Positions 17,259 to 26,448 of a stretch of DNA of 64,000 nucleotides are shown in pieces. The translations under genes and the position numbers were made by a program. The notes beneath the pieces were generated by a model that did not search any database, was not told where the DNA came from, and saw nothing but the letters and a program-made list of their open reading frames with translations. Each line of letters opens with the position of its first letter. Within the stretch, counting starts at the first letter, position 1. This DNA comes from JBKBRC01 sp046292345 (GTDB lineage Bacteria > Bacteroidota > Rhodothermia > Rhodothermales > Rubricoccaceae), in the NCBI GenBank assembly GCA_046292345.1, contig JBKBRC010000013.1, positions 1 through 64,000 of the forward strand, given 5' to 3'.

Positions 17259-19418
17259 TCAGCGCCGGGCCACAGCCCCGGGCACCTGCCCGACGGCCTC
17301 GAGCACGGCTTGCGGCGTGAGGACCTCAGGGAGCACCAGCGGGGGTCGCCCGCCGCCAGGATAGAAAAGGTAGAACGGCACGCCCGAGCGGCCGTGCGCG
17401 TCGAGGATGGCCGAGATCGCCGGGTCGCGGTTGGTCCAGTCGGCGCGCACGCGAACGACGCCGGCCTCCGCGAACGCCTCTTCCACGCGGGCCGTACCCA
17501 GCGTGGTGCGCTTGTTGACCTGGCACGTCAGGCACCATGCGGCCGTGAAGTCGATGAAGACCGGTCGCCCCTCGGCCACGAGCGCCTCGAGGCGCTCGGG
17601 CGAGAAAGCCTCCCAGCCGTCGCCAGCGGCTGCCGTGTCGGGCACGGGGGGCTGCTGCTGCGTCGCGACGAGCGTGGCGAGTGCGGCCGCGCCCAGCATC
17701 GCGAGCGCGATCGCACGCGTGGCCACGAGCACGCCGCCCGCCGTGCGGTAGCGCGGCCAGCGCCCGACGAGCCACGCCGCCACGGCGAGCGCGACGATCG
17801 CCAGCAGCAGCAGCGCGGCGCCGTCGACGCCCGTCTGACGCCCGAAGACCCACACGAGCCAGACCGCCGTCGCGAGCAGCGGGAAGGCCAGTGCCTGCCT
17901 GAGCGTCTCCATCCAAGGCCCAGGCGCGGGCAACCGCTCGATCCACTGCGGGAAGAGCGCCAGGAGCACGTACGGCAGAGCCATGCCCACCCCGAGCGCC
18001 GTGAACACCAGCAGGGCGACCGCCGCCGGCTGCGCGAGCGCGAATCCCAGCGCCGCCCCCATGAACGGCGCCGTGCACGGCGTCGCCACGATGACGGCGA
18101 GCACGCCCGAGAGGAACGCCCCGCTCGTGCCGCTGCGCCGGTCCATCTGCCCCGCCACTGACGCCAGGCGCCCCCCGACCTCGAACACGCCGAGCAGGTT
18201 GAGCGCGAGCACCACCATCAGCAGTGCAAGCGCCGCCACGAGCCACGGGCTCTGAAGCTGGAAGCCCCAGCCCAGCCCCATGCCGGCCGCCCGCAGCGCG
18301 ATCAGCAGGCCCGCGAGTACCCAGAACGAGACGAGCACGCCCGCCCCGAACGCCCCGCCCTGCGCGCGCATCGCCGCGCGCGTGGTGCCCCGTCCCTGCG
18401 CGAACCCGAGCAGCTTGATGCTCAGGATCGGGAAGACGCACGGCATCAGGTTGAGCAGGAGCCCGCCGCCGAGTGCGAGCACGAGCGCGAGCGCTAGCCC
18501 GAGCGGCGCCGGCCCGGCGGCCGCGTCGCCGGACGCGCCGAGCCGCGCGCCCGCCACCGGTGCCTCGAGCGCGAGCGCCACGACGGCTCCGTCGGCGTCG
18601 AAGGTGGTGCCCGGCGGACCGACGAGCACGCCCTCGAGCGCCTCGGGCGTGCCCTGCGCGAAGTCCGAGCGCTGAAGGTCGAGCACGAAGTCGGCGCCGT
18701 CGCGGACGAACAGCTGCGGCGGCGCGTAGTTGAGCACGGCGCCCTCGGCAACGAAGAACTGCCCGCCCTCGAGCGTGCCGCTCCAGCCGGCGGGCGGCGT
18801 CAGACGCAGACGGTAGCCGAGGTCGGTCGTCTCAGCGCGGGCCTGCCAGCCCGGAACGGCCGCGGGCAGGCGCGCGCGCGCGCGCGCGACGAGCGCCGCC
18901 CCGGCCGCATCGGGAACGGGCGGGCCGGCGCGCACCGGGAGCGTAAGCGAGACCGTCGCCTCGGCGGGCAGGCACACGTCCTCGCACACGAGCCACGTGG
19001 CCTGCCCGCGCAGCTCGAGCGCCTCGGCTGCGAACGCCGACGGCACGCGGATCTCGGCGAGCAAGACTACCTCGTCCTCGAACGCGTACGAGACGAGGCC
19101 CGCCACGTCCAGCCGCTCGGGCGCGGGGAAGCGCAGCGGCCCCGCCTCGACGCCTGGCGGGAGCTCCCACGCGATGCGCACCGGCAGCCCGGAGTCCCCG
19201 GGGTTGATCCAGTACGTGTGCCAGTGCGGATCGAGCTCGATGCGCAGCCCGACGTCGAGCGTGCTGCCCGGCGCCACGCTCGCCTGCGGAGCGACGAGGC
19301 TGGCGCGGGAGTGCGGACTGCCCTCGGTGCCGAGCGTCTGCGCGGCCAGCGGCCGTATGCCGAGCGGTAGCGCGAGCACGCTCAGCAGAAAAGCGCAGGC
19401 GAGACGAGGGCGAACCAT
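17259..19418 (-). CDS. dsbD: DsbD-type thiol:disulfide interchange protein
   Basis: A 719-residue inner-membrane electron carrier that moves electrons from cytoplasmic thioredoxin to periplasmic thiols. In order: signal peptide (to about residue 27), an N-terminal immunoglobulin-like domain with a Cys pair (C145 and C149, CEDVC), a central eight-span domain with the paired cysteines in NLMPCVFP and VATPCTAPF, and a C-terminal periplasmic thioredoxin domain with CLTC. The ATG at 19418 directly before the signal peptide is chosen over an upstream in-frame ATG. The redoxin gene just downstream is the likely client. Confidence 0.92.
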   Translation of the reverse strand: MVRPRLACAFLLSVLALPLGIRPLAAQTLGTEGSPHSRASLVAPQASVAPGSTLDVGLRIELDPHWHTYWINPGDSGLPVRIAWELPPGVEAGPLRFPAPERLDVAGLVSYAFEDEVVLLAEIRVPSAFAAEALELRGQATWLVCEDVCLPAEATVSLTLPVRAGPPVPDAAGAALVARARARLPAAVPGWQARAETTDLGYRLRLTPPAGWSGTLEGGQFFVAEGAVLNYAPPQLFVRDGADFVLDLQRSDFAQGTPEALEGVLVGPPGTTFDADGAVVALALEAPVAGARLGASGDAAAGPAPLGLALALVLALGGGLLLNLMPCVFPILSIKLLGFAQGRGTTRAAMRAQGGAFGAGVLVSFWVLAGLLIALRAAGMGLGWGFQLQSPWLVAALALLMVVLALNLLGVFEVGGRLASVAGQMDRRSGTSGAFLSGVLAVIVATPCTAPFMGAALGFALAQPAAVALLVFTALGVGMALPYVLLALFPQWIERLPAPGPWMETLRQALAFPLLATAVWLVWVFGRQTGVDGAALLLLAIVALAVAAWLVGRWPRYRTAGGVLVATRAIALAMLGAAALATLVATQQQPPVPDTAAAGDGWEAFSPERLEALVAEGRPVFIDFTAAWCLTCQVNKRTTLGTARVEEAFAEAGVVRVRADWTNRDPAISAILDAHGRSGVPFYLFYPGGGRPPLVLPEVLTPQAVLEAVGQVPGAVARR

Positions 19419-19590
19419 GGAGGCAGCACGGAACAGCGAACGGGGACCTGGCCATGCAACGCGCCAGACACGGGCGGCCGTGTGAGGAGCCGTATCCGGC
19501 TGCGACACAGCGTGCTCGCCTGCCCAATCTACGTCGCTCCCGAACAGGCAGGCGACGAGGGCGTTCCACCGCGCCCTCTTCCGCTACCGC

Positions 19591-21804
19591 ATGCCTCCCC
19601 CCGATCCCCTTCGCGCCCGCCTGCGCGTCCAGATCCTCGACGTCCTCCGTAGCGACGGCCAGCGCGCCTTCCGGCCCAAGGAGATCGCGCGCCAGCTCGG
19701 GCTGAGCGACCAGAAACGCTTCGCGCTCTTCCGGGACGTCCTGGCCGAGCTGCAGGAGAAGGATGAAGTCGCCACCGTTCGGGGGGGGCGCGTGCAGCAC
19801 AGACCGGCCCGGCAGCCCGGCGGGCACCTGGCTGAGGGCGTGCTCTCGGTCCTCGCGCAGGGCAACGGCTTCGTCCGCCTCGACGACGGCTCCGAGGCCT
19901 TCGTCCGGCAGAACCGGATGCGTACCGCCCTCCACGGCGACCGCGTCCGCGTGGCGCTCGCCGCCGAGCCCCGCGGCGGACGGCCGCCCGACATGCTGCG
20001 CGAGGCCGAGGTCCTCGAGGTGCTCGCGCGCGGGCGCACCGAGACCGTGGGCACGTTCACGCAGACCGGGCGCGCCGGGTGGGTCCGCCCAGACGACACG
20101 CGCCTGACGCACGACGTCTACGTGCCACGCGACGCCTGGAACGGCGCCCGGCCCGGCGACAAGGTCGTCGTCTCGATCGACGCCTTCGACGATCCCAAGG
20201 CGGCGCCCGAGGGGCGCGTCCTCTCGGTGCTCGGCCCGGCCGACGCGCCGGGCGTGGACGTGCTCGCCGTCGCGATGGCGCACGGCACGCGCGCCGCGTT
20301 CCCGCCCGAGGTCGAGCGCGAGGCCGAGGCTATCCCGCTCGCGCTGCCCGAAGCCGAGATCGCACGGCGACTCGACCTGCGGGCCTACCCCATCTTCACC
20401 ATCGACCCGGCCGACGCCAAGGACTTCGACGACGCCATCCACACGCGCGCGCTCCCCGACGGCACGCTCGAGGTCGGCGTGCACGTCGCCGACGTGAGCG
20501 CCTACGTGCCCGAGGGCTCCGCGCTCGACGACGAGGCCTACGCCCGCGCGACGAGCACCTACCTCGTGGACCGCGTCATCCCGATGCTGCCCGAGGCCCT
20601 CTCCAACGGCGTCTGCTCGCTGCGCCCGCACGAGGACAAGCTCGCCTACTCGTGCCTGCTCACGCTCCGGCCCGACGGCGAAGTCCTCTCGGCGCGCCTG
20701 GCCGAGACGGTCATCCACTCGCACGCCCGCCTGACGTACGAGCAGGCGCAGGCCGTGCTCGACGGCGCCGCGCACCCGCTCGCCGACGAGATCCGACGCG
20801 CCGGCCGCCTCGCCGAGCGCCTCACCGCGCGACGCCTGGCCGCCGGCGCCATCGACTTCGACGTCCCGGAGGTGCGCGTCGTGCTCGGCCCCGACGGGAA
20901 GCCGCTCGACGTCGTGCGCAAAGACCGCATCCCGGCCAACCGGCTCATTGAGGAGTTCATGCTGCTGGCCAACCGGGCCGTGGCCGAGGAGGCCGCCCGG
21001 CGCGGACGGCCGCTCGTCTACCGCGTGCACGACAAGCCCGACCGCGAGCGCATCCGCGCCCTCGCCGACTACGTGCGGCCGTTCGGGCTCTCGCTCCCGA
21101 ACCAGGAGGGAGCCGTCACGCGCGAGGCGCTCAACCGGCTGCTGCGCGAGGTCAAGGGGCGCCCCGAGGCGCCGGTCGTCGAGCAGGCCGCCATCCGCGC
21201 GATGGCGAAGGCCGTCTACTCGCCCGAGAACATCGGGCACTACGGCCTCGGCTTCGCGCACTACACGCATTTCACGAGCCCCATCCGCCGCTACCCGGAC
21301 CTGATCGTGCACCGGCTCATGAAGGCCTACCACGCGTACGGCGAAGACGGCGGGCCGGTGCCCTCGACCGAGAAGCTGGCCGTGCAGGCGCGCCACTGCT
21401 CCGAGCGCGAGCAGGAGGCGACGCAGGCCGAGCGCGAGAGCGTGCGCCTGAAACAGGTCGAGTACGCCGAGCAGCACCTCGGCGAGGCGTTCGCGGGCGT
21501 CGTCGTCGGCGTGACCAAGTTCGGCGTCTTCGTCCAGATGACGGACCTGCTCACCGAGGGGCTCGTGCACGTGCGCGAGATGCAGGACGACTTCTGGGAG
21601 TACGACCCGCGCGCGTACGCGCTCGTCGGGCGCCACTCCGGCCGCCGCTACCGCACGGGCCTGCCCGTGCGCGTGCGCATCGTCTCGGCCGATCCCGAGA
21701 GCCGCCAGGTAGATCTCGTCTTCGTGGACTCGGACGGCGAGCCGGCGCAGCGTGCAGCGTCCGGTCTTGCCCGTCGCCGCCGCTCGTCTCGCCGCCCACG
21801 CTGA
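19591..21804 (+). CDS. rnr: Ribonuclease R
   Basis: A 737-residue processive 3'-5' exoribonuclease. A winged-helix region at the N-terminus is followed by cold-shock-like domains. The RNB catalytic domain has the metal-binding TIDPADAKDFDDAIH, and HYTHFTSPIRRYPDL is the family signature. A C-terminal S1 domain (GVVVGVTKFGVFVQM) comes last. Length fits RNase R and is longer than RNase II. It diverges from dsbD across about 170 bp. It degrades structured RNA and takes part in rRNA/tmRNA quality control. Confidence 0.95.
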   Translation: MPPPDPLRARLRVQILDVLRSDGQRAFRPKEIARQLGLSDQKRFALFRDVLAELQEKDEVATVRGGRVQHRPARQPGGHLAEGVLSVLAQGNGFVRLDDGSEAFVRQNRMRTALHGDRVRVALAAEPRGGRPPDMLREAEVLEVLARGRTETVGTFTQTGRAGWVRPDDTRLTHDVYVPRDAWNGARPGDKVVVSIDAFDDPKAAPEGRVLSVLGPADAPGVDVLAVAMAHGTRAAFPPEVEREAEAIPLALPEAEIARRLDLRAYPIFTIDPADAKDFDDAIHTRALPDGTLEVGVHVADVSAYVPEGSALDDEAYARATSTYLVDRVIPMLPEALSNGVCSLRPHEDKLAYSCLLTLRPDGEVLSARLAETVIHSHARLTYEQAQAVLDGAAHPLADEIRRAGRLAERLTARRLAAGAIDFDVPEVRVVLGPDGKPLDVVRKDRIPANRLIEEFMLLANRAVAEEAARRGRPLVYRVHDKPDRERIRALADYVRPFGLSLPNQEGAVTREALNRLLREVKGRPEAPVVEQAAIRAMAKAVYSPENIGHYGLGFAHYTHFTSPIRRYPDLIVHRLMKAYHAYGEDGGPVPSTEKLAVQARHCSEREQEATQAERESVRLKQVEYAEQHLGEAFAGVVVGVTKFGVFVQMTDLLTEGLVHVREMQDDFWEYDPRAYALVGRHSGRRYRTGLPVRVRIVSADPESRQVDLVFVDSDGEPAQRAASGLARRRRSSRRPR

Positions 21805-21832
21805 GCCCTTTCTCCCATGCCCATCGTCCAGC

Positions 21833-23047
21833 ATGCCCATCATCCAGACTGTCCCGGCCAGCCCGTCTGACGGGCCCTCGGCAGCCCCGCCCGTCACGGA
21901 AGCGCGCCCTCCAAGCCCCGAGCCCCGCCGCGGAGACCTCGGGCCGTTCGCGCGGCGCGCGCTCGTCGTCATCGGGCTCGTTGCCCTTGTCGCTGTGGTG
22001 CTCTTCGGCGCCTACGCTCTCTTCGACGTGCTCCTGCTCACGTTCGGCGGCCTGCTCTTCGCCGTCTTTCTGGACGGCGTGGCGGGCTTCCTGCGCGACA
22101 AAACGGGCATGCCCCGCCCCGCCGCGCTCGGCGTGACGCTGGCCGGCATCGTTGCGCTACTCGTCGGAGCGGGCTGGCTGCTCGGGCCCGACCTGGTCGA
22201 GCAGGGCGCCGAGCTCGGCAACGCGCTCGCGAGCGGCTACGAGGAACTGCGACGCACGCTCGAGGAATCGGACCTGGCGCCCCTGGCCGACCAGCTCCCG
22301 ACGGGCCAGGAGATGGCCGAGCGGGCCGGCGCGCTCGCCAACGAGATTCCGGGCCTCGTCTCCTCGATCGTGGGCGGTCTCTCGACGCTCTTCGTGGTGA
22401 TCATCGTGGGCATCTACTTCACGCTCAAGCCCTCGCTCTACGTGCGCGGCGTCGTCGCGCTCGTGCCCATCAGCAAGCGCGAGCGCGCCCACGAGGTGCT
22501 CCAGCGCGTCGGCGTGGCGCTCAAGAAGTGGCTCGTCGGGCAGTTCATTCTGATGGCGTTTGTCGGCACGCTCATCACGATCGGCCTGTTTCTGCTGGGC
22601 ATCCCGCTCGCGTTCGCCCTCGGTTTTCTGGCCTTCCTGCTGGACTTCATCCCGATCATCGGGCCGTTCATCGCAGCCGCCCCCGCCATTCTGGTAGCGT
22701 TCCTCGTCGGGCCCGAGCAGGCGCTCTACGTGGCGCTGCTCTACTTCGGCGTGCAGCAGGTGGAGAGCTATCTGCTCGCACCCAAGGTGCAGGAGCGCGT
22801 CGTAGATCTCCCCCCGGTGGTGCTCATCCTGGCACAGGTGCTCATGGGCGGCGTGGCCGGCCTGCTTGGCATCACGCTCGCGACGCCGCTCGCGGTCGCG
22901 GTGATCGTGCTGATCCAGATGCTCTACGTCGAAGACACGCTCGGCGACCACTCGGTAGACGTGCTGGGCTCGCGCGACGCGGCCGAGGAGGACCAGGAGG
23001 CGGAGCAGGAGAAGCGCCGCGCCGGCCTGCCGCCACCCAGGGAGTGA
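21833..23047 (+). CDS. AI-2E family (PerM/TqsA-like) permease
   Basis: A 404-residue membrane protein with about eight spans. The C-terminal half has the family's conserved pattern, including LDFIPIIGPFIAAAPA and GVQQVESYLLAPKV. A soluble helical segment between spans 3 and 4 is typical. The start is the ATG at 21833, in frame and 28 bp after rnr. Family members include quorum-signal exporters and Na+/H+ antiporters, so the cargo cannot be named. The C-terminus is a charged Glu-rich tail. Confidence 0.9.
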   Translation: MPIIQTVPASPSDGPSAAPPVTEARPPSPEPRRGDLGPFARRALVVIGLVALVAVVLFGAYALFDVLLLTFGGLLFAVFLDGVAGFLRDKTGMPRPAALGVTLAGIVALLVGAGWLLGPDLVEQGAELGNALASGYEELRRTLEESDLAPLADQLPTGQEMAERAGALANEIPGLVSSIVGGLSTLFVVIIVGIYFTLKPSLYVRGVVALVPISKRERAHEVLQRVGVALKKWLVGQFILMAFVGTLITIGLFLLGIPLAFALGFLAFLLDFIPIIGPFIAAAPAILVAFLVGPEQALYVALLYFGVQQVESYLLAPKVQERVVDLPPVVLILAQVLMGGVAGLLGITLATPLAVAVIVLIQMLYVEDTLGDHSVDVLGSRDAAEEDQEAEQEKRRAGLPPPRE

Positions 23048-23060
23048 GCAGTGCGCCGCC

Positions 23061-24089
23061 TCAGGCCGCCTGGCGGCGCTGGGCCCGCGTCCGGCGCAGC
23101 GCTGCCAGGCGGCTTCCCCGCCGGACGCGGTTCACCTCGGTGCCGGCAAACACGGCCGAGGCCACCACGAGCGGGATCAGGTAGTAGAGCAGACGGAACG
23201 CGAGCAGGCTGCCGAGCAGCACGTCGAGCGGCAGCAGCTCACCCAGCACGAGCACGATCACGCCGTCGAACACGCCCAGGCCACCGGGCACCTGGCTCAC
23301 CGCGCCCGCGATGAGCGCCAGCAGGTACGTCCCGAGCACGAGCGGAAACGCGACGGGCACCGGAATGAGCAGCCACAGGATCAGGCCGGCGAGGAACAGG
23401 TCTGTCGCGGCCACCGTGGCCTGCGTGAGCGCCAGCGGCAGGCGGGGGGCGTAGAGCGAGAAGCGGCCCAGGCGCAGCGGCCCCCGCCCCGACGCGGCCA
23501 GCCCGAAGTAGCCGGCCAGAAGCGCCAGCAGCCCCAGGCCGAGCACGCGCGGCGAGAACCCGAGCGCGCCCGCCGCCTCGGGCGGCGCGAGCGTGAACAC
23601 GAGCCCGCCGAGCAGCAGGAAGCCGACCCAGAAGGCTACGCCCACGAACACGATGAGCCGCGCCACGTCTTCAACGGACACACCCCACGACGTGTAGAGC
23701 CGGTAGCGGACGCCCCCGCCGGTCAGCACGGCATGGCCCAGCCCGGTCGAGAAGGCAAACCCCAGCATGCCGGCCAGCGCCGTCCGCCGAAGCGGGACCT
23801 TCCGGCGCAGGTACTGCACCCCGAGCGTGTCGTAGAGTCCCAGCACGGCGTAGTTGGCCAGCAGCGCCAGCACGGCCAGGCCGATGCGCCACCGGGGCAG
23901 GCCCGCCAGCGCCCCGGCCACGTCGGCCGCGTCGACGGCGCGGACCTCGTTGTAGAGCAGCCACGCGGCGGCCGAGAACACGCCGAGCACGACCAGGGGC
24001 GCGAGCACGCGCAGCCACCGCGCCCGCCTCCCAGGACCGGGCGCGGGGCGGCCAGGACGATCCGGCTCCGTAGCGGCACGGGCGCTCAT
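23061..24089 (-). CDS. LPG-synthase-type (UPF0104) membrane protein
   Basis: A 342-residue protein with about eight to nine membrane spans of the lysylphosphatidylglycerol-synthase transmembrane family: the flippase half of MprF without the aminoacyl-transferase domain. Conserved points are GHAVLTGGGVRYRLY, QVPGGLGVFDGVIV and FRLLYYLIPL. It is the last gene of a tight unit: the methyltransferase stop is 9 bp upstream, and that gene overlaps the ferrochelatase-like gene. Stand-alone members are thought to move lipids or lipid-linked molecules, so an envelope lipid substrate is plausible but unproven. Confidence 0.85.
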   Translation of the reverse strand: MSARAATEPDRPGRPAPGPGRRARWLRVLAPLVVLGVFSAAAWLLYNEVRAVDAADVAGALAGLPRWRIGLAVLALLANYAVLGLYDTLGVQYLRRKVPLRRTALAGMLGFAFSTGLGHAVLTGGGVRYRLYTSWGVSVEDVARLIVFVGVAFWVGFLLLGGLVFTLAPPEAAGALGFSPRVLGLGLLALLAGYFGLAASGRGPLRLGRFSLYAPRLPLALTQATVAATDLFLAGLILWLLIPVPVAFPLVLGTYLLALIAGAVSQVPGGLGVFDGVIVLVLGELLPLDVLLGSLLAFRLLYYLIPLVVASAVFAGTEVNRVRRGSRLAALRRTRAQRRQAA

Positions 24090-24098
24090 CGCTGGAGG

Positions 24099-24620
24099 CT
24101 AGAGGGGAGTACCCGGATCTACCCGGCGGTAGATCGCGCGCAACCACGGCGCGCCGTCGAGGATCTCGGGGGCAGGCGGCTCGGCCACGGCGAGCCCCGC
24201 GCCGGCCGCGAGCCGGTCGAGGCCGTCGGCCGCGTCGGGCAGGGCGGAGACGGCCAGCACGAGCCAGCCGCCGGGCGCGAGCACGCGGCGCGCCTCCTCG
24301 AGCGCACCGTGCAGCGCAGCGGGCGCGAGTGCCCCGGCCCGCAGCACGGCCCAGTCCGCGAACGCGTCGGGGTAGCCGAGCGCTTCCGGCCGCGCCGGCG
24401 TGACGCGCCGCTGCGCCTCGGCCGCGCCGAGCACCACGCCGAGCGCGGCCCGCGCCGCGCCCACATCGGCCTCGGCTTCGGCGCAGGCCCACACGTCGAG
24501 GCCCAGACGCGCCAGCAGCGCGAGCCGGCCGCCGTCGTCGCACGCCAGGTCCACGACGCGCGTAGCCGGAGGCACCGCGGCGAGCGTCCGGAGCAGATGA
24601 TTCAGCAGCGGGTCGGTCAT
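24099..24620 (-). CDS. Small class I SAM-dependent methyltransferase
   Basis: A 173-residue protein with a Rossmann-like methyltransferase layout: motif I VVDLACDDGGRLALL (a variant of DxGxGxG), an acidic motif near VWACAEAEAD, and the motif-V-like EEARRVLAPGGWLVLAVS. Its start codon overlaps the stop of the ferrochelatase-like gene (ATGA), which indicates translational coupling. The substrate is unknown. Coupling to a tetrapyrrole-family gene and a lipid-type membrane protein suggests all three act on one pathway. The overlapping upstream reading frame on the same strand is not part of this gene. Confidence 0.78.
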   Translation of the reverse strand: MTDPLLNHLLRTLAAVPPATRVVDLACDDGGRLALLARLGLDVWACAEAEADVGAARAALGVVLGAAEAQRRVTPARPEALGYPDAFADWAVLRAGALAPAALHGALEEARRVLAPGGWLVLAVSALPDAADGLDRLAAGAGLAVAEPPAPEILDGAPWLRAIYRRVDPGTPL

Positions 24621-25903
24621 CCGGCAGCCGAGACGGTCTCCTCGGGCACCGGCACGTGCACCGCCGGCTCGAAGCTCCAGTCGCACGCGTCGACGGCGAG
24701 CGGGCAGCGCGCGCAGCGCGCCGAGCGACCGGCCGCCGGCAGGCGCGGCAGGGCGACGATCGCCGACGGAAGCGCCACCCCGATGCCGTCGCCCTGCGAC
24801 GAGGCGGCGGGCGCCTCGACCTGTGCGGCCACGCACTCGGCGAGCGCCTCGATGAAGAGCGGATGGCAGTTGAGGCCGCTCGTCACCTCGAAGTGCTCGA
24901 TCCCGGCGTGGAGCGCTCTCTCGCGCAGGCGGATGTCGAGCGTGTAGGCCGTCTGCATGTGGTCCGACACGAACGAGACCGGCACGACGAGCACGCCCGG
25001 GTGACCTTCGTCGGCCAGGCGCTCGATCGTAGCCGCGGTGCGCGGCTCGAGGCCGCGGATCAGGCTGTGCTCGAGGAACGAGGCGTGGTAGCACCGCCCG
25101 GGGTCGTGCGCCTCGCGGAAGCGCGTCACCTGCTCGACCGTCGTATGCACGAGGCAGCAGTACGGGTCGCGGCGCTCGACGAGGTCGCGCGCCGGCGTGC
25201 CGTCGGCGCAGAAGACGACCTGCACACGGTCGCGGACGTCGCGCGGGAAGCGCTGCAGCGCCTCGTCCATGCGCTCGCTGAGCGCCTGCACGAGCTTCGG
25301 ATGCGCCGCGTATTCGTGCACGTAGGTCGTCGGGCACGAGGGCACCTCGCCCGCCTCGGCCATCGCGTGCCAGTAGTGCAGCACCGAGCCGGACGTGCTC
25401 TTGGCGTACTGCGGGTAGAGCGGCAGCAGCACGACGTGCGTGACCCCGTCGGCCTGCATGTGCGCAGCCACGGCGTCGTATGACGGGTCTCCGTGGCGCA
25501 TGCCCACGTAGACGTGGAACGACGCCTCCGTCGCCGGGCCGAAGCGCGCGTTGAGGCGGCGTTGCAGCGCCGCCGCCTGGTCACGCGCGTGCCGGTTGAG
25601 CGGGCTGGCGCCGCCCACCTCCTGGTACTTGGGCCGGTGCGCGCGTGCGATCTGACGGGCGAGCGCGCGGCTGAACAAGTCGCGTGCAAGGCACGGCAGC
25701 GGCAGGTCCAGCCCGACGGGGTCCATGAAGCGGCGGTAGAGGTAGTCCTCGACCTCGCTCGCACTGGCCGGCCCCCCGTGGTTGAGCAGCACCACGCCCA
25801 CGCGCGCGCCCTTCCCGACCGAGATCGGCTGCGGGTCGAACAGCCCGCCCGTCACCAGGCGCTCGTCGTATCGGTAGCGGGAGAGGTACTCTCGGGCGGT
25901 CAT
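24617..25903 (-). CDS. Ferrochelatase-family protein lacking both catalytic residues
   Basis: A 428-residue homologue of ferrochelatase, which normally inserts Fe2+ into a porphyrin. Family landmarks are VVLLNHGGP (residues 37-45), QEVGGASPL, VVLLPLYPQY, RRDPY (244-248), FVSDH (311-315) and LNCHPLF. The catalytic His of the SAHG-type motif is replaced by Asp (D234 in FCADGTP), and the Glu after SDH is replaced by Gln (Q317 in SDHMQT). I checked both changes in the nucleotide sequence. The C-terminus is long, with C397, C400 and C407 resembling the [2Fe-2S] cysteines of some ferrochelatases. Haem A genes elsewhere in the window show the cell makes haem, so either this is an unusual active enzyme or another ferrochelatase exists. 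It leads the methyltransferase/UPF0104 unit. Confidence 0.85.
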   Translation of the reverse strand: MTAREYLSRYRYDERLVTGGLFDPQPISVGKGARVGVVLLNHGGPASASEVEDYLYRRFMDPVGLDLPLPCLARDLFSRALARQIARAHRPKYQEVGGASPLNRHARDQAAALQRRLNARFGPATEASFHVYVGMRHGDPSYDAVAAHMQADGVTHVVLLPLYPQYAKSTSGSVLHYWHAMAEAGEVPSCPTTYVHEYAAHPKLVQALSERMDEALQRFPRDVRDRVQVVFCADGTPARDLVERRDPYCCLVHTTVEQVTRFREAHDPGRCYHASFLEHSLIRGLEPRTAATIERLADEGHPGVLVVPVSFVSDHMQTAYTLDIRLRERALHAGIEHFEVTSGLNCHPLFIEALAECVAAQVEAPAASSQGDGIGVALPSAIVALPRLPAAGRSARCARCPLAVDACDWSFEPAVHVPVPEETVSAAG

Positions 25904-26156
25904 GAGATCGGGGCCGGAGGGGAGCCGTGCGAGCGACGGGGAGCTGCCCGCACACCTGCAATAAAGGCTATGCCCTCCGGCAGGGCTTCCCCGATCCGTT
26001 GAAGTTTCCGCGCACGCGCGCGCTTTTAACCCGGCCTGAACAGGACGCAGAAGCACGCACGGAGATGCGCGCAGGATTGCAGCTCAATCATGCCGCGTCG
26101 CGGCAACACATAAGTTACATCAGCACAGGACCCGCTCCGCCGCGCCGCCCGCCCCA

Positions 26157-26277
26157 CGGGCCGGCTTCCTCCGGGCCGGCTTCCTCCGGGCCGGCTTCCT
26201 CCGGGCCGGCTTCCTCCGGGCTGGCCGTCAGATGGCAGCCGCCACCTCGGCCAGCAGGCTCCTGAGCTCGGGCGCGA
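26157..26277. repeat. Left copy of sequence duplicated across the second gap
   Basis: These 121 bp are identical to 26378-26498. They contain four 15-bp repeat units and a truncated copy of the last codons of the CYTH-CHAD gene, so they are a contig-end overlap artefact and not a second gene. Confidence 0.93.
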
Positions 26278-26377
26278 NNNNNNNNNNNNNNNNNNNNNNN
26301 NNNNNNNNNNNNNNNNNNNNNNNNNNNNNNNNNNNNNNNNNNNNNNNNNNNNNNNNNNNNNNNNNNNNNNNNNNNNN
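26278..26377. other. Scaffold gap of 100 N
   Basis: Exactly 100 undetermined bases between identical flanks. As at 11138, the contigs probably overlap in reality. Confidence 0.97.
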
Positions 26378-26440
26378 CGGGCCGGCTTCCTCCGGGCCGG
26401 CTTCCTCCGGGCCGGCTTCCTCCGGGCCGGCTTCCTCCGG
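26378..26440. repeat. 15-bp tandem array after the CYTH-CHAD stop
   Basis: Four copies of about gggccggcttcctcc lie just beyond the stop codon (26449-26451) of the minus-strand gene. The same array starts the duplicated left flank, so the assembly broke in this repeat. Confidence 0.92.
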
Positions 26441-26448
26441 GCTGGCCG

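Larger units (their letters stand above)
25904..26448. other. Intergenic region with scaffold gap and duplicated flank
   Basis: No gene is supported here. From about 25930 to 26130 it holds the upstream region of the ferrochelatase-like gene, with A/T-rich patches around 25958-25973 and 26025-26120 that may contain promoters. From 26157 it carries a duplicate of the 3' end of the CHAD gene plus the 15-bp repeat, then 100 N, then the true 15-bp repeat. Confidence 0.8.

Noticed and set aside
26115..26277. Apparent second 3' end of the CYTH-CHAD gene
   Set aside because: An exact copy of the gene end produced by the unmerged contig overlap, not a pseudogene or duplication in the organism.
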